A DNA stretch of 64,000 nucleotides from JAAOII01 sp965207705 (GTDB lineage: Bacteria; Pseudomonadota; Gammaproteobacteria; CBDBNL01; JAAOII01). The stretch spans positions 1,993,197-2,057,196 of the forward strand of contig OZ242292.1 of the NCBI GenBank assembly GCA_965207705.1. The letters are read 5' to 3'. The translations under genes and the position numbers were made by a program. The stretch's first letter is position 1. Each line of letters opens with the position of its first letter. Positions 34,732 through 44,613 of this stretch are shown here, piece by piece. Below the pieces are notes generated by a model. It was given only the letters and a program-made list of their open reading frames with translations. It had not been told where the DNA came from and ran no database searches.

Positions 34732-36771
34732 ATGACCTATTCTATAAAGATATTAATCAATCTTGTATTCCTTTATACATTTATTATGATGAACCCCGTT
34801 TTTGCCACTAATCATGATATTACAACCGAGAACCAAGAGCTATCACTAAATTTTCGTAATGTAGATATAAGACAGTTTATTGAAAGTGTAGCTAAATTAA
34901 CTGGTAAAAATTTTTTGGTGGATAGAAGAGTTTCTGGAAGAATTACGATAATAGCATCTCAACCGATAGCTCAAGAATCTCTTTATGATGTGATGCTTTC
35001 GGTTCTTCAATTTTATGGTTATACGGCTATTGTAGATGGAGATATAGTTAAGATTATCCCTTTTGCTGAAGCGCAGTCGCTTGCCCCATCAGAGGTTTAC
35101 GATGAAAGGCATTCATTTATCACTGAAATAATTAAAATTAAGAATCTAAACCCAGCAGAATTAATAAAAGTGGTGCGTCCTATGCTTTCCAAACAAGCGC
35201 AACTTACATCTCTGCCAAAAGGTAATAGTTTAATTGTTTCGGATATTCAAGCAAATCTTGATAGAGTGAAAGGGGTCATTAATAGGATGGATGTGGTCGA
35301 GATTCAGGATTATGAGATTGTTCAGCTGCAACATGCTCAGGTAGATACTATTATTGGAATGATAAATGCTATCTATAAGGCGAATAATCAAGCACTTAAT
35401 ATCAATATGCAAGCAGATAAAAGAACTAATAGAATTATTATTTCCGCAAGTTCTGGAGTTCGTTTGGCAATAAAAGAATTGATTAACACCCTGGATATAC
35501 CTATTAGCGCTAATGCGAACATTAAGGTGGTTTATTTACGTTATGCGGATGCTCAAACCTTAGCAAATATTCTTAATCGTTTAACAAGTTCTGAAGCATT
35601 TAAGGCAGTGCTAAGCGAACAGGCGCAAGAAGGGCAGGCGCCAAAGTCATCAGCCCTAACCCCAACCCCTACACAGCAGGCAGCACAACAGAAACAGCAA
35701 CAACAACAGCAGCAACAGGCAGCGGGAGGAGGTGAAGTTAAATCGGGTATACAGGCGGATGTGGGCTTAAATGCTCTGATAATTAGCGGAGATAATAATT
35801 TTATAGGAGCGGTAGAATCCATAATAAGACAACTTGATGTTAAGCGGGCGCAAATAATAATAGAAGTAATTATCGCTGAATTAACCGATGATTTCAGAAA
35901 AGAGTTTGGAGTGGATTGGATTTATAATAGTCCACAAGGCGGCGCAGTGCTTGATTTAAGTGGTCGTTTGGGACAATTGGCTACTAGTGGTAATCAAATT
36001 GGAACAGGGATTGGACTAGCTCAAGGAGGACTATTTGGGGCGGCTTATCAAGGAACAGTTAATGATGGGTGGGGTGCTTTGTATAAATTATTAAATTCAG
36101 ACACTCGCTCTAATATCCTTGCTACTCCTTATATTGTTACTCTTGACAACGAAGAGGCATCATTTGTAGTGGGTGAAAATAGACCGTTTGTGACCGGAAC
36201 GGTTACAGGAAGCAATGACCAAGTTACTAGGACCATAGAAAGACGCGATGTAGGTATTAATCTAGTTATAACTCCTCAGGTTACTGGCGGTGACACAGTC
36301 AAACTTAGCATTAACCAAGAAATTTCTAATGTTTTACCTGGGTCAACTGATTCAGAACAAATAACTACCACAGTGCGCAAGATTACTACTAACGTTCAGG
36401 TTAGAGATGGCGGTTTAATTATTTTAGGCGGATTATTAAGCGATACGCAAACTGAGGAGATTAGTAAACTGCCAGGGCTTGGTGATATACCCTTTTTAGG
36501 TTATCTCTTTCGCGATCAAAGTACTCGTCTTACTAAAACAAATCTTATGATATTCATGCGCCCGCGCATTATTAAGGATGAGGCGGCAATTGCTAGTTTA
36601 AGCCACGGTAAATATAATAGCTTGCGTCAAACGCAATTGAGCTTTCCAAGATTTAATACATTCTTATCTCGTAAAAATATTCCGCAGTTAAGAGATTTAA
36701 GTGAAATATCTCTTTTTACTGATCTAGGAAATAAACGAAAGATTGAAGATTTACTTGAACCTGCTCAATAA
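34732..36771 (+). CDS. gspD: T2SS secretin GspD
   Basis: A 679-residue outer-membrane secretin. It has a signal peptide (about 1-25, ending PVFA), N0 (LSLNFRNVDIRQFIES), N1-N3 repeats (about 120-330), and a secretin core with QLDVKRAQIIIEVIIAEL and GGLIILGGLLSDTQ. The C-terminal part LPGLGDIPFLGYLFRD is diagnostic, and a possible pilotin-binding tail follows. A Gln-rich insertion (about 316-330) in the N3 loop is encoded by CAG/CAA repeats. It starts 13 nt after gspC. Confidence 0.96.
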   Translation: MTYSIKILINLVFLYTFIMMNPVFATNHDITTENQELSLNFRNVDIRQFIESVAKLTGKNFLVDRRVSGRITIIASQPIAQESLYDVMLSVLQFYGYTAIVDGDIVKIIPFAEAQSLAPSEVYDERHSFITEIIKIKNLNPAELIKVVRPMLSKQAQLTSLPKGNSLIVSDIQANLDRVKGVINRMDVVEIQDYEIVQLQHAQVDTIIGMINAIYKANNQALNINMQADKRTNRIIISASSGVRLAIKELINTLDIPISANANIKVVYLRYADAQTLANILNRLTSSEAFKAVLSEQAQEGQAPKSSALTPTPTQQAAQQKQQQQQQQQAAGGGEVKSGIQADVGLNALIISGDNNFIGAVESIIRQLDVKRAQIIIEVIIAELTDDFRKEFGVDWIYNSPQGGAVLDLSGRLGQLATSGNQIGTGIGLAQGGLFGAAYQGTVNDGWGALYKLLNSDTRSNILATPYIVTLDNEEASFVVGENRPFVTGTVTGSNDQVTRTIERRDVGINLVITPQVTGGDTVKLSINQEISNVLPGSTDSEQITTTVRKITTNVQVRDGGLIILGGLLSDTQTEEISKLPGLGDIPFLGYLFRDQSTRLTKTNLMIFMRPRIIKDEAAIASLSHGKYNSLRQTQLSFPRFNTFLSRKNIPQLRDLSEISLFTDLGNKRKIEDLLEPAQ

Positions 36772-36773
36772 AA

Positions 36774-38246
36774 ATGGAATCTGAATATACTATTCCTTAT
36801 AATTATGCCAAAAAAAACGGTGTGTTTTTTGATAACGGCAAAGGCAAAAAAACAATTATATATCGTCAAGGAGTATCCTTTGGAGTAGTTCAAGAAACAC
36901 AAAGGCACTTGGGGCATAACATGCCTAATAAAGTTATTGAGTCCGGAGAATTTGACCTTCTTCTACAAAAAAACTATACGGAAAATGATAGGTCTGAAAC
37001 AACTCAAATAAGCAATCAGGCGTTAAAAGATGATAGGATTAACTTTGATGAAATTAGTTCATTGCTTGAGGAACCAGATGACATTCTAAATTCAGATGAT
37101 GATGCGCCCATAATCAAACTCTTGAATGCAATCCTATTTGAAGCAATAAGAGAAGGGGTGTCAGATATTCATATTGAACCATATTCTAAAGAACTAGTAA
37201 TAAGATTTCGTTTGGATGGTGTTTTGAAATCATCTTTAACTTCACAAGCAAAGATCGCCCCATTTTTAGTTACTCGTATTAAGGTTCTTGCGCGATTAGA
37301 TATAGCTGAAAAAAGGGTTCCTCAGGATGGAAGATTATCGGTTAAACTTGGCGGAAAAGATGTGGATCTTAGGGTTTCAACTATGCCTTCAGTTTACGGC
37401 GAAAGAGTGGTGCTTAGGTTGTTGGATAAGGAAGATTCTTCTTTAGATCTTGCTACCTTGGGAATGGACCAAGAGATGCTTGTGAAAATGGAGAAGTTAA
37501 TTAAAAAACCGCATGGTATTATTTTGGTTACAGGTCCCACTGGCTCTGGTAAAACTACGACTCTTTATGCTTGTTTGCGTAAGTTGGACCGAAGCAAACT
37601 TAATGTTATGACTATTGAAGATCCAATTGAATATTATTTTGATGGTATCAGCCAAACACAAGTTAATATGCGCGCAAATATGAGTTTTGCCCGTGGACTT
37701 CGCGCTATACTAAGACAGGATCCAGATGTGGTGCTGGTGGGAGAGATAAGAGATACGGAGACAGCGCGTATTAGCGTTCAGGCAAGTTTAACAGGACACA
37801 TGGTTCTTTCAACTTTACATACAAACACTGCTATAGGGGCAGTAACTCGCTTACGCGATATGGAAATTGAACCATTTTTGCTGGCATCCACAGTCCAAGC
37901 AGTGATGGCGCAAAGATTAGTTCGCAGATTATGTAATAATTGCAAACAAAAATATAAACCAGGAGCTCATGAAAGAAAACAATTGAAGCTGACGCAGAAA
38001 TCATTCTTGTATAAGCCAGTTGGTTGCGATAAATGTTATAAAACAGGATACAGTAAACGAACAGCGATTTATGAGTTAATTGAGATTGATGCTGAGTTGC
38101 GTAGGATGATAAATGATAACAGCCCTGAGGAAAAAATGGCTACTTATGCGCATAAGAAATCACAGACAATAGTGGAGAATGCTTATCAATTGGCACGTGC
38201 TGGCATGACTGATCTTGCTGAAGTTATCAGAGTAATTCAAGAGTAG
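36774..38246 (+). CDS. gspE: T2SS ATPase GspE
   Basis: A 490-residue hexameric ATPase that powers pseudopilus growth. The N-terminal region (1-110) is short compared with E. coli and probably binds GspL. The catalytic part shows GPTGSGKTTTL (Walker A, near 252-262), the Asp box TIEDPIEYYF, Walker B LRQDPDVVLVGEIRDTETA, and the His box LSTLHTNTA. The zinc domain has CNNC and CDKC. All key motifs are intact. It begins 2 nt after gspD. Confidence 0.96.
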   Translation: MESEYTIPYNYAKKNGVFFDNGKGKKTIIYRQGVSFGVVQETQRHLGHNMPNKVIESGEFDLLLQKNYTENDRSETTQISNQALKDDRINFDEISSLLEEPDDILNSDDDAPIIKLLNAILFEAIREGVSDIHIEPYSKELVIRFRLDGVLKSSLTSQAKIAPFLVTRIKVLARLDIAEKRVPQDGRLSVKLGGKDVDLRVSTMPSVYGERVVLRLLDKEDSSLDLATLGMDQEMLVKMEKLIKKPHGIILVTGPTGSGKTTTLYACLRKLDRSKLNVMTIEDPIEYYFDGISQTQVNMRANMSFARGLRAILRQDPDVVLVGEIRDTETARISVQASLTGHMVLSTLHTNTAIGAVTRLRDMEIEPFLLASTVQAVMAQRLVRRLCNNCKQKYKPGAHERKQLKLTQKSFLYKPVGCDKCYKTGYSKRTAIYELIEIDAELRRMINDNSPEEKMATYAHKKSQTIVENAYQLARAGMTDLAEVIRVIQE

Positions 38247-38248
38247 GA

Positions 38249-39469
38249 ATGCCTTCATTTGAATATCAGGCGCACAATAGTTCAGGGAAACGTGTTAAGG
38301 GATATATAGAATCTGATTCTGTGCGAACAGCCCGTCAATCTCTGCGCGATGATGGACTATTCCCTCTTAATGTTGTAGTATCTAAAGGTGAAAAAGGCGT
38401 ATCATCTGACGTTCTTAGTTACTTTTTTAAGCGAGCCATGCCTATTCAGGAACTTATACTTATGACACGTCAACTTGGAACCTTAGTAGGGGCAGGCATT
38501 CCGCTTGAGAGGAGCTTAAATATGATAAGCCAACAGGCAGACACATCAGAAATGCGTAAGACGGTCTCAAAGATTAGATTATCAGTATCTGAGGGCATGA
38601 GCTTTTCTAAATCTCTCCGTGCCTCAGTGCGTAAGTTCCCTGAGGAGTATATTGCCTCTGTAGAAGCAGGTGAAGAAAGTGGGAATATGCATCAGGTTTT
38701 AGAACGACTTGCCGATGATATAGAGGAATTAAATCGCACTCGTCAAGCACTTACTTCGGCTTTAGTATACCCTGCGGTTATGCTTTTTGTTGCAGTTTCA
38801 ATTATTATATTGCTGATGGTGTATGTTGTACCCCAGGTGACAGAAGTTTTTGCTTCGCAAAAACAAGAATTACCCACTCTCACAAAGTTTCTTATAGGCG
38901 CAAGTGATTTTTTACGCGGCTATGGTTGGCTATTATTATTGTTAATAATGGCATTGATAGCTGGATTCAATTATGCTTTGCGTAATAAGGATTTTCGTTA
39001 TTCTTTTGATAGGATGATCACTAGAACTCCTGTTATAGGTAAATGGGTTATGATGTCTTTAGTCAGCAGATGGGCAAGGAGTTTAGGACTTTTAATTGCT
39101 GGCGGTGTTCCCACCCTTAAAGCAATGCAAATTGCTGTGCGCAATATTAAAAATACTTATCTTAACTCGGTTATTCATGAGGTAAATAAGAATGTAAGCG
39201 AGGGAATGAATATTAATAAAGCCCTTAAAAGAGCTGGAATATTCCCTGGATTTTTGGTGTATATGGTGGATAGTGGAGAACAAAGCGGCAATCTCGATCA
39301 AATGTTAGTGAAGTGTTCTGAATACTACTCACAGCAATTGAATACTGCAACTCAATCCATGTTAAGAATTTTTGAACCATTGCTTATTCTGGCAATGGGA
39401 ATGATGGTGCTTGTTATTATTTTAGCAATACTAATGCCTATTTTCCAAATAAACCAATTGGTATTATAG
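38249..39469 (+). CDS. gspF: T2SS platform protein GspF
   Basis: A 406-residue inner-membrane platform protein with two homologous cytosolic helical domains: LILMTRQLGTLVGAGIPLERSL, ESGNMHQVLERLADD, then WARSLGLLIAGGVPTLKAM, DSGEQSGNLDQML. The three membrane segments are near 170-192, 222-242 and 372-395. The length is normal. It starts 2 nt after gspE; 86 nt separate it from gspG. Confidence 0.96.
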   Translation: MPSFEYQAHNSSGKRVKGYIESDSVRTARQSLRDDGLFPLNVVVSKGEKGVSSDVLSYFFKRAMPIQELILMTRQLGTLVGAGIPLERSLNMISQQADTSEMRKTVSKIRLSVSEGMSFSKSLRASVRKFPEEYIASVEAGEESGNMHQVLERLADDIEELNRTRQALTSALVYPAVMLFVAVSIIILLMVYVVPQVTEVFASQKQELPTLTKFLIGASDFLRGYGWLLLLLIMALIAGFNYALRNKDFRYSFDRMITRTPVIGKWVMMSLVSRWARSLGLLIAGGVPTLKAMQIAVRNIKNTYLNSVIHEVNKNVSEGMNINKALKRAGIFPGFLVYMVDSGEQSGNLDQMLVKCSEYYSQQLNTATQSMLRIFEPLLILAMGMMVLVIILAILMPIFQINQLVL

Positions 39470-39555
39470 AGTGATAATATTATTTTTTTCAATAAACACA
39501 ATGTCAAAGAACTATAAGCAAACTTTGTAATTATATTTTAAACATACTAGAAAAC

Positions 39556-40017
39556 ATGATGAAACTTAACAACATTGCCTGCAAACTAAACGGCAAACCA
39601 AATAGTAAATTTTTCTTTAAGCAAAAAGGGGTAACACTTATAGAATTGTTAGTGGTCTTAGTTATTATTGCAATTTTAGCAGCCACGATAATACCTAACT
39701 TCTTTGACGCTCCTGATAAAGCCCGAGTAGTTCGCGCCAAGCAAGATGTACGCTCTTTAGAAAATGCACTAATTCTATACAAGCTGGATAACTTTAATTA
39801 TCCGGGGAGTTTAGAGGAGCTAGTCCAAAAGCCATCAGGGGCAGCTAATTGGAAGCAGGGAGGGTATTTAGAGAGGTTGCCTAAAGATCCATGGGGCAAT
39901 GATTATCAGTATCGTAACCCTGGACAAGAGAGCACTATAGATATTTTTTCTTTTGGTTCTGATGGAAGCGCTGGTGGCGATGGAACGTCTGCAGATATAG
40001 GCAACTGGAATTTGTAA
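39556..40017 (+). CDS. gspG: T2SS major pseudopilin GspG
   Basis: A 153-residue prepilin-like protein. The leader of 25 residues ends KQKG and is cut before VTLIELLVVLVIIAIL, with Glu at mature position +5; the mature +1 is Val in place of the usual Phe or Met. The C-terminal part has the conserved PKDPWGNDYQYRNPG and GSDGSAGGDGTSADIGNW, the calcium-binding loop. The second ATG (39559) is equally possible. It overlaps gspH by 1 nt. Confidence 0.94.
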   Translation: MMKLNNIACKLNGKPNSKFFFKQKGVTLIELLVVLVIIAILAATIIPNFFDAPDKARVVRAKQDVRSLENALILYKLDNFNYPGSLEELVQKPSGAANWKQGGYLERLPKDPWGNDYQYRNPGQESTIDIFSFGSDGSAGGDGTSADIGNWNL

Positions 40018-40754
40018 TGAATAAAATAAGCCGAGGTTATAAGATTAGCACTGCGGCTGGTTTTACTTTACTGGAACTGCTGGTTGTCTTGGCAATAGTG
40101 GGGATAATGGTTGGTGTCGCAATATTTTTTGCAACACCTTCATCTTTGGAAGCCAATAAAAAAAAAGGTGAGGAGGTCTTTAATATGATGCAAAAAGCAA
40201 GATTACGTTCTATGATGGAGAGCAAGATATATGGACTTGATGTAGAAGAAAATAACATTCGCTTGGTTTCTTTGATTACAAATAGTGATGCCGCATCTTA
40301 TTCAGATGGTGTTCCTTCAGAAGATGCCTCATTAACGATACCAGATAATATAAATAATTTAGCGAATGAAGAAAGCAATAAAGATGATACCCCAAAACCG
40401 ACTTATGAAGAACATAAAGCAAAAGGTGTAGAACTTGGATTATTCAATTTTATTGCGCAACCAGAATGGGAAGAAAGAACTGATGAGTTCGGGAATAGTG
40501 TTGACTTTGATTCTGATACTGAATTGGAGTTCTTTAAAAGCATTGATGCGCCACAATTACTGAACGAAGTGGATAGCGAGAATCCAGAAGAATATACGGA
40601 TGAATTAGAAAATGAAATTAATCCAGAGATATTATTTTTCCCGGATGGCAGGTTGAGCGCTAATGGCAATATGCGTCTAGTAAATGGTGAGGGAGATATT
40701 ATTTATGGTTTTAGCTGGGAGGCATCGGGTAAGTTTGAGAAACTCAATAAGTAA
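40017..40754 (+). CDS. gspH: T2SS minor pseudopilin GspH
   Basis: A 245-residue pseudopilin with leader to Gly15 and mature FTLLELLVVLAIVGIMV carrying Glu+5. Most of the remainder (about 90-210) is acidic and Asp/Glu/Asn-rich and is longer than usual GspH (about 170-200). The C-terminus (FFPDGRLSANGNMRLVNGEG) fits the typical GspH/FimT fold. The ATG overlaps the gspG stop. Confidence 0.88.
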   Translation: MNKISRGYKISTAAGFTLLELLVVLAIVGIMVGVAIFFATPSSLEANKKKGEEVFNMMQKARLRSMMESKIYGLDVEENNIRLVSLITNSDAASYSDGVPSEDASLTIPDNINNLANEESNKDDTPKPTYEEHKAKGVELGLFNFIAQPEWEERTDEFGNSVDFDSDTELEFFKSIDAPQLLNEVDSENPEEYTDELENEINPEILFFPDGRLSANGNMRLVNGEGDIIYGFSWEASGKFEKLNK

Positions 40755-41118
40755 CAAGATAAGCAACAGGGGCTTTAGTTTATTGGAAGTTATGGTCGCA
40801 TTGACTGTGGCAGCCATAGCTCTATCAGTTTTAGTGCAAGGACTCAGTCGTTATGCCAATTATTTTATATATCTAAGAGATAAAATAATTACCCAGACCA
40901 TAGCAGTGGGTGAGTTAACTCATAAATCTTTAGATTACGAATATGTCATACCCGAGTATGTAGAAAGAGGCGGTGCTAGATGGGAGTTGATTTATGAAGA
41001 AGAAGAATATTTTTTTAAAGAGCTTGAAGATTTAAAAGAAATCAGGGTTTCTGTCTTAGGAGAAGATGGTAATTCAGTTATCACTCTATCAACTATAGTA
41101 CGTTCTTCTAAGAGATGA
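40735..41118 (+). CDS. gspI: T2SS minor pseudopilin GspI
   Basis: A short pseudopilin whose mature region is FSLLEVMVALTVAAIALSVL with Glu+5. The frame is open from ATG 40684, but that overlaps gspH by 71 nt and gives a long leader. The TTG at 40735 gives a normal 13-residue leader (127 residues total) and is preferred, though not certain. The C-terminus (KEIRVSVLG) fits the family. It overlaps gspJ by 4 nt. Confidence 0.82.
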   Translation: MRNSISNKISNRGFSLLEVMVALTVAAIALSVLVQGLSRYANYFIYLRDKIITQTIAVGELTHKSLDYEYVIPEYVERGGARWELIYEEEEYFFKELEDLKEIRVSVLGEDGNSVITLSTIVRSSKR

Positions 41119-41798
41119 TAGTCAAACGCGCACCAGCTGGTTTTACACTGATAGAGATGATGGTGGCAGTAGCCCTGTTGGCAATTATCTCAGTGCTGGT
41201 GTTTTCATCTATAAGAGCTGCTTTTACTAGTTTTGAAGCAATTTCTTTAAAAAGTAAAAGCCAATCAAAATTTGCCTCAACGTTTAGTATCATCAATGAT
41301 GATTTAGTTAATCTGGTCGCTCGTCCTATACGAGTTGACATTAATAAACAAGAAGGAGCATTTCTAGCAGAAGGTTTTGAGAGTGAGTATCTAGTGGAGT
41401 TTACTCGCGGAGGATTACAGGTTATTAACACTGATGGGGGGCAACTTAAATCCTTGGGGCTGTCCAGTCCACAAACAGGTCTTGCTCGCATTGCCTATAA
41501 GTTTGCCGATGAGACACTTTATCGTTATGAGTGGGGAATTTTGGATACCAATCTTAAGGATACAGCTTTTGAAAAAGAAAATACCCTGCTGGAAGATGTT
41601 TCAGATGTTCAGGTTTTAACCTATTCTCTAACACGTGCTAAGGCACTGCAAGAAGAGACCCGTTGGCCCGCAACTTCTCTTAGTGCAAGAAATAGCAAAA
41701 AAGAATTATTGCTACTTCCCGCCGCAGTATCATTGCTCATCAAACTCAAGGATGGTAGAGAGTTCTTTTTATTTTTTCCTGGTTCAAGCGGAGTATAG
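41115..41798 (+). CDS. gspJ: T2SS minor pseudopilin GspJ
   Basis: A 227-residue pseudopilin with a 9-residue leader ending RAPAG and mature FTLIEMMVAVALLAIISVLV with Glu+5. Family features include DLVNLVARPIR and the VEFTRGG motif near 95-101, and the C-terminal VSLLIKLKDG strand. With GspI and GspK it forms the pseudopilus tip. The ATG lies in the 4-nt overlap with the gspI stop. Confidence 0.93.
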   Translation: MIVKRAPAGFTLIEMMVAVALLAIISVLVFSSIRAAFTSFEAISLKSKSQSKFASTFSIINDDLVNLVARPIRVDINKQEGAFLAEGFESEYLVEFTRGGLQVINTDGGQLKSLGLSSPQTGLARIAYKFADETLYRYEWGILDTNLKDTAFEKENTLLEDVSDVQVLTYSLTRAKALQEETRWPATSLSARNSKKELLLLPAAVSLLIKLKDGREFFLFFPGSSGV

Positions 41799-41817
41799 GT
41801 TGTTAAGGGTGAAAAAC

Positions 41818-42777
41818 ATGGTATTATTGGGAAAACATAAAAATAGACATAAAGGTATAGCTTTAGTTAGTGTTATGGGAGCAGTTGCAGTGATAACTGC
41901 GATAATGACGGCTTTGACATACCGACAACAACTGGATATGGGAATCCAGGGTTATGCGTTGCAAAAAAATGGAGCCATATTAAAAGTGCTCTCTGTTGAA
42001 ACTCTTGCTATTGGAATTTTAACCAACAACAAGGAAGGAAATAACCCACGCTATGATTATTATGATGAGGATTGGGCGCAGGCGGTTGAAGGTATTGATA
42101 TAGGTGGAGGGAATGTAACCTTTATGATGTTTGATGCCCAGACAAAGTTTAATGTTAATAATCTTAATACCCGCGGCAGAAATAGAAACAATGCGCGTAA
42201 CATTATGCGCACTATCTTTCAAAAAGATACGAGTAAATACGGTAGAGTGTATGATGAAATATATCGTTGGGTATCTCCATCGCAAGGTTCCGCTGCAGCC
42301 GATAGAAAGTATACTGCAGCATCAGATAAGTTTGATAAATACCGTATAGCTCATACGGCAATGATTAGCATAAACGAACTTCGTCTATTAGACGGTTTTA
42401 GAAATAAAGAGGAGCTACAAGATATGATAATTGAAATGGATGATTATTTGGCTTTTTTACCTACAGCTGATGAGTTTGTTAAAATTAATGTGAATACAGC
42501 AGGAGAAGCAATGCTCACTCAAGTGCTTAGATATTTTAATGCTCAGGGTTCTATTGCCGCGGTTCTAAGTCGCCGACCATACTCAAACATTAATTCTTTT
42601 TGTGCGTTGTTACGTTCTCGTCGTGCACAATGTAGACAGATATTTGATACTAAAAGTTCATATTTTTATGCAGTAGCTAAAATTGGATTAGGGGATAATG
42701 TTATTTATTCTCGCAGCTTAATCAAGCGCACAGGTAATGATGGCGGAGTAGTATCCAGAGAGGTTAGGGTATTGTGA
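41818..42777 (+). CDS. gspK: T2SS minor pseudopilin GspK
   Basis: A 319-residue tip pseudopilin. The leader ends RHKG and the mature region IALVSVMGAVAVITAIM lacks Glu+5, as is usual for GspK. FDAQTKFNVNNL is the conserved DxxxxxNLN-type motif, and the C-terminus has KINVNTAGEAML and SYFYAVAKIGLGD. The ATG at 41818 (AAGGG 9 nt upstream) is preferred; GTG 41809 is possible. The stop overlaps the GTG start of gspL. Confidence 0.9.
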   Translation: MVLLGKHKNRHKGIALVSVMGAVAVITAIMTALTYRQQLDMGIQGYALQKNGAILKVLSVETLAIGILTNNKEGNNPRYDYYDEDWAQAVEGIDIGGGNVTFMMFDAQTKFNVNNLNTRGRNRNNARNIMRTIFQKDTSKYGRVYDEIYRWVSPSQGSAAADRKYTAASDKFDKYRIAHTAMISINELRLLDGFRNKEELQDMIIEMDDYLAFLPTADEFVKINVNTAGEAMLTQVLRYFNAQGSIAAVLSRRPYSNINSFCALLRSRRAQCRQIFDTKSSYFYAVAKIGLGDNVIYSRSLIKRTGNDGGVVSREVRVL

Positions 42778-43949
42778 ATCCACAGCATAGTTTCTTTATT
42801 AATGAAAAAGGGGAAATTTTTCTTACCGCCATGCATAAGAAGATTAATCCTATAACTGCTTCTACATCTTCTGCGGTGTTACCTGGCTGGGCAGCCAGTG
42901 AGAATTTTAATTTTTTTGATGCAAGACCCCCGGTATACAAAAAAGCTGTTATTTTGAAAACTATGCCTTTCATGATGGAAGAATATTTGATTGAACCAGT
43001 AGAAAATTATCATTTTACAATAATAATGGAAGGAAGACAGTTTCCTGTTTTTGTCTATGCCGCAATTAAAAATAAAATATCAGAATGGATGCAATTGCTG
43101 GATAGCGTTAATATTTCTCCATCAACCATCTATCCTGATATTTTTGCTTTACCTTATGAAGATAATGTAATTAGTGTTTTTGCAAGCAAAACACGGTGCT
43201 TGGCGCGGACAGATAAGTATCAGGGTTTTTGTGGCAAGGGTAAATTATTTTTTGATTTACTTGTAGAACAAGCAAAAGAAACGAATAAAGAAATAAAAAT
43301 TTATGCTGCAGATATTGATGTAATTCCACAATCACAAAAGAATAAAGTGGTAGAGAATAGAGTGAATTGGCTTGATATGTTGAATAACTCTCCATTTCCA
43401 CCAAGTCAGTGTAGCTTATTACATGGCGAATATTATATAGAAAAAAATACCACAACATCTTTTAATTCGCTAAAAGTGGCAGGAGTTATTGCAGCTTTAT
43501 TCGCTGCGCTTGTTTTGGGGAATGACCTTATTTCTTTTATGAACTATAAACAAAGAACAGAAGGTATCCGTTTTATTAGTGGAGAATTATATAAGCAAAT
43601 GTTTAATCAAGATATTAATGATATTAGTCAATTACGTAATAGAGTATTACTCAATATGCAAGAAATATCTGGTGTTGAATCATCCGATCCGTCTAAAGTA
43701 TGGTCAAGATTGCAGGAAATATCAGGAATAATTAGGAACTGTAATTCTTGTAATATTCTTAAATTTAAGATGGCAGAAAATAGCAAAAGAACTGAAATTA
43801 CTATTGAGGCACGCAGCGCAGAACCCATTCCACGAAGTGAATTTACCCAAAGGGGATGGAATATACTAGCTTGGAGAAGCACTGAGTTGCCTAAAGAAGG
43901 AAATATTCCTCAGACCTTTAGTTCTTCAATTGTTCTAGAAAAACGTTAG
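42774..43949 (+). CDS. gspL: T2SS protein GspL
   Basis: A 391-residue inner-membrane adaptor that binds GspE and GspM. The GTG start at 42774 overlaps the gspK stop. The cytosolic actin-like domain (about 1-235) is recognisable by position and by PVYKKAVILKTMPFMMEEYLIEP and SVFASKTRCLA. One membrane segment follows near 236-256 (VAGVIAALFAALVLGNDLI), then a periplasmic ferredoxin-like domain with ARSAEPIPRSEF. Sequence conservation is weak, so the assignment leans on operon order. Confidence 0.85.
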   Translation: MNPQHSFFINEKGEIFLTAMHKKINPITASTSSAVLPGWAASENFNFFDARPPVYKKAVILKTMPFMMEEYLIEPVENYHFTIIMEGRQFPVFVYAAIKNKISEWMQLLDSVNISPSTIYPDIFALPYEDNVISVFASKTRCLARTDKYQGFCGKGKLFFDLLVEQAKETNKEIKIYAADIDVIPQSQKNKVVENRVNWLDMLNNSPFPPSQCSLLHGEYYIEKNTTTSFNSLKVAGVIAALFAALVLGNDLISFMNYKQRTEGIRFISGELYKQMFNQDINDISQLRNRVLLNMQEISGVESSDPSKVWSRLQEISGIIRNCNSCNILKFKMAENSKRTEITIEARSAEPIPRSEFTQRGWNILAWRSTELPKEGNIPQTFSSSIVLEKR

Positions 43950-43956
43950 AGATAAT

Positions 43957-44607
43957 ATGGACTTACGAAATATATTAGAGAAAAATTTCCCTACTGTTAT
44001 GAATATTCTGCCACAAAATAGGCGGCAAGAATCAGAAAAACAAGATAGTAAACAACGGGAAACTAAGCAGCAAAGTAACGTAAATAAATACTTTGAAGAT
44101 GTTAGAAAATTTTTATCGACGCAATCACTACTTATTAAAGAAAAACTATCTCCGCTAATAAATTATTATCAGGGATTGAATCCAAGGGAAAAAATATTGC
44201 TAATGTTGGCGGGCGTTTTTATTGGGTTTTTTCTTATGTATAGTTTTATATTTCAACCATATTTAAATTTACGTAATAGTATAGTTGAAGAGTATAGTAT
44301 AGCATTTGAAGAATATAAATGGCTTAAATCACAAGAGCAAAGAGTTAACGATTTAATACTAGCCAATGGAGGTTCATTTAATCGTCAGTTTAATGTTGAA
44401 GAATTGATATTAAAGTATGCTCCAAATTCTAAAGTTGAATTACTGGAAAGCGGCGAATATCTTATATCATCTTCAAGTGCAACTGGGACTGGATTTTTTA
44501 AATCTATCAATGTGTTGATAAACCGCGGCGGAGAGTTACTTGCAATTGAATTTGCAAGGAATAGCAAACAATCCCCAGCAAACTTTGTTGCTAGAATTAA
44601 GATTTAA
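43957..44607 (+). CDS. gspM: T2SS protein GspM
   Basis: A 216-residue protein with a long Gln/Lys-rich cytosolic N-terminus, one membrane segment near 83-106 (ILLMLAGVFIGFFLMYSFIF) and a short periplasmic domain. The PREKILLMLAG start of the segment and the YLNLRN coiled region are typical of GspM, which dimerises with GspL. The N-terminal 75 residues are longer than usual. Confidence 0.85.
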   Translation: MDLRNILEKNFPTVMNILPQNRRQESEKQDSKQRETKQQSNVNKYFEDVRKFLSTQSLLIKEKLSPLINYYQGLNPREKILLMLAGVFIGFFLMYSFIFQPYLNLRNSIVEEYSIAFEEYKWLKSQEQRVNDLILANGGSFNRQFNVEELILKYAPNSKVELLESGEYLISSSSATGTGFFKSINVLINRGGELLAIEFARNSKQSPANFVARIKI

Positions 44608-44613
44608 ATAGCT

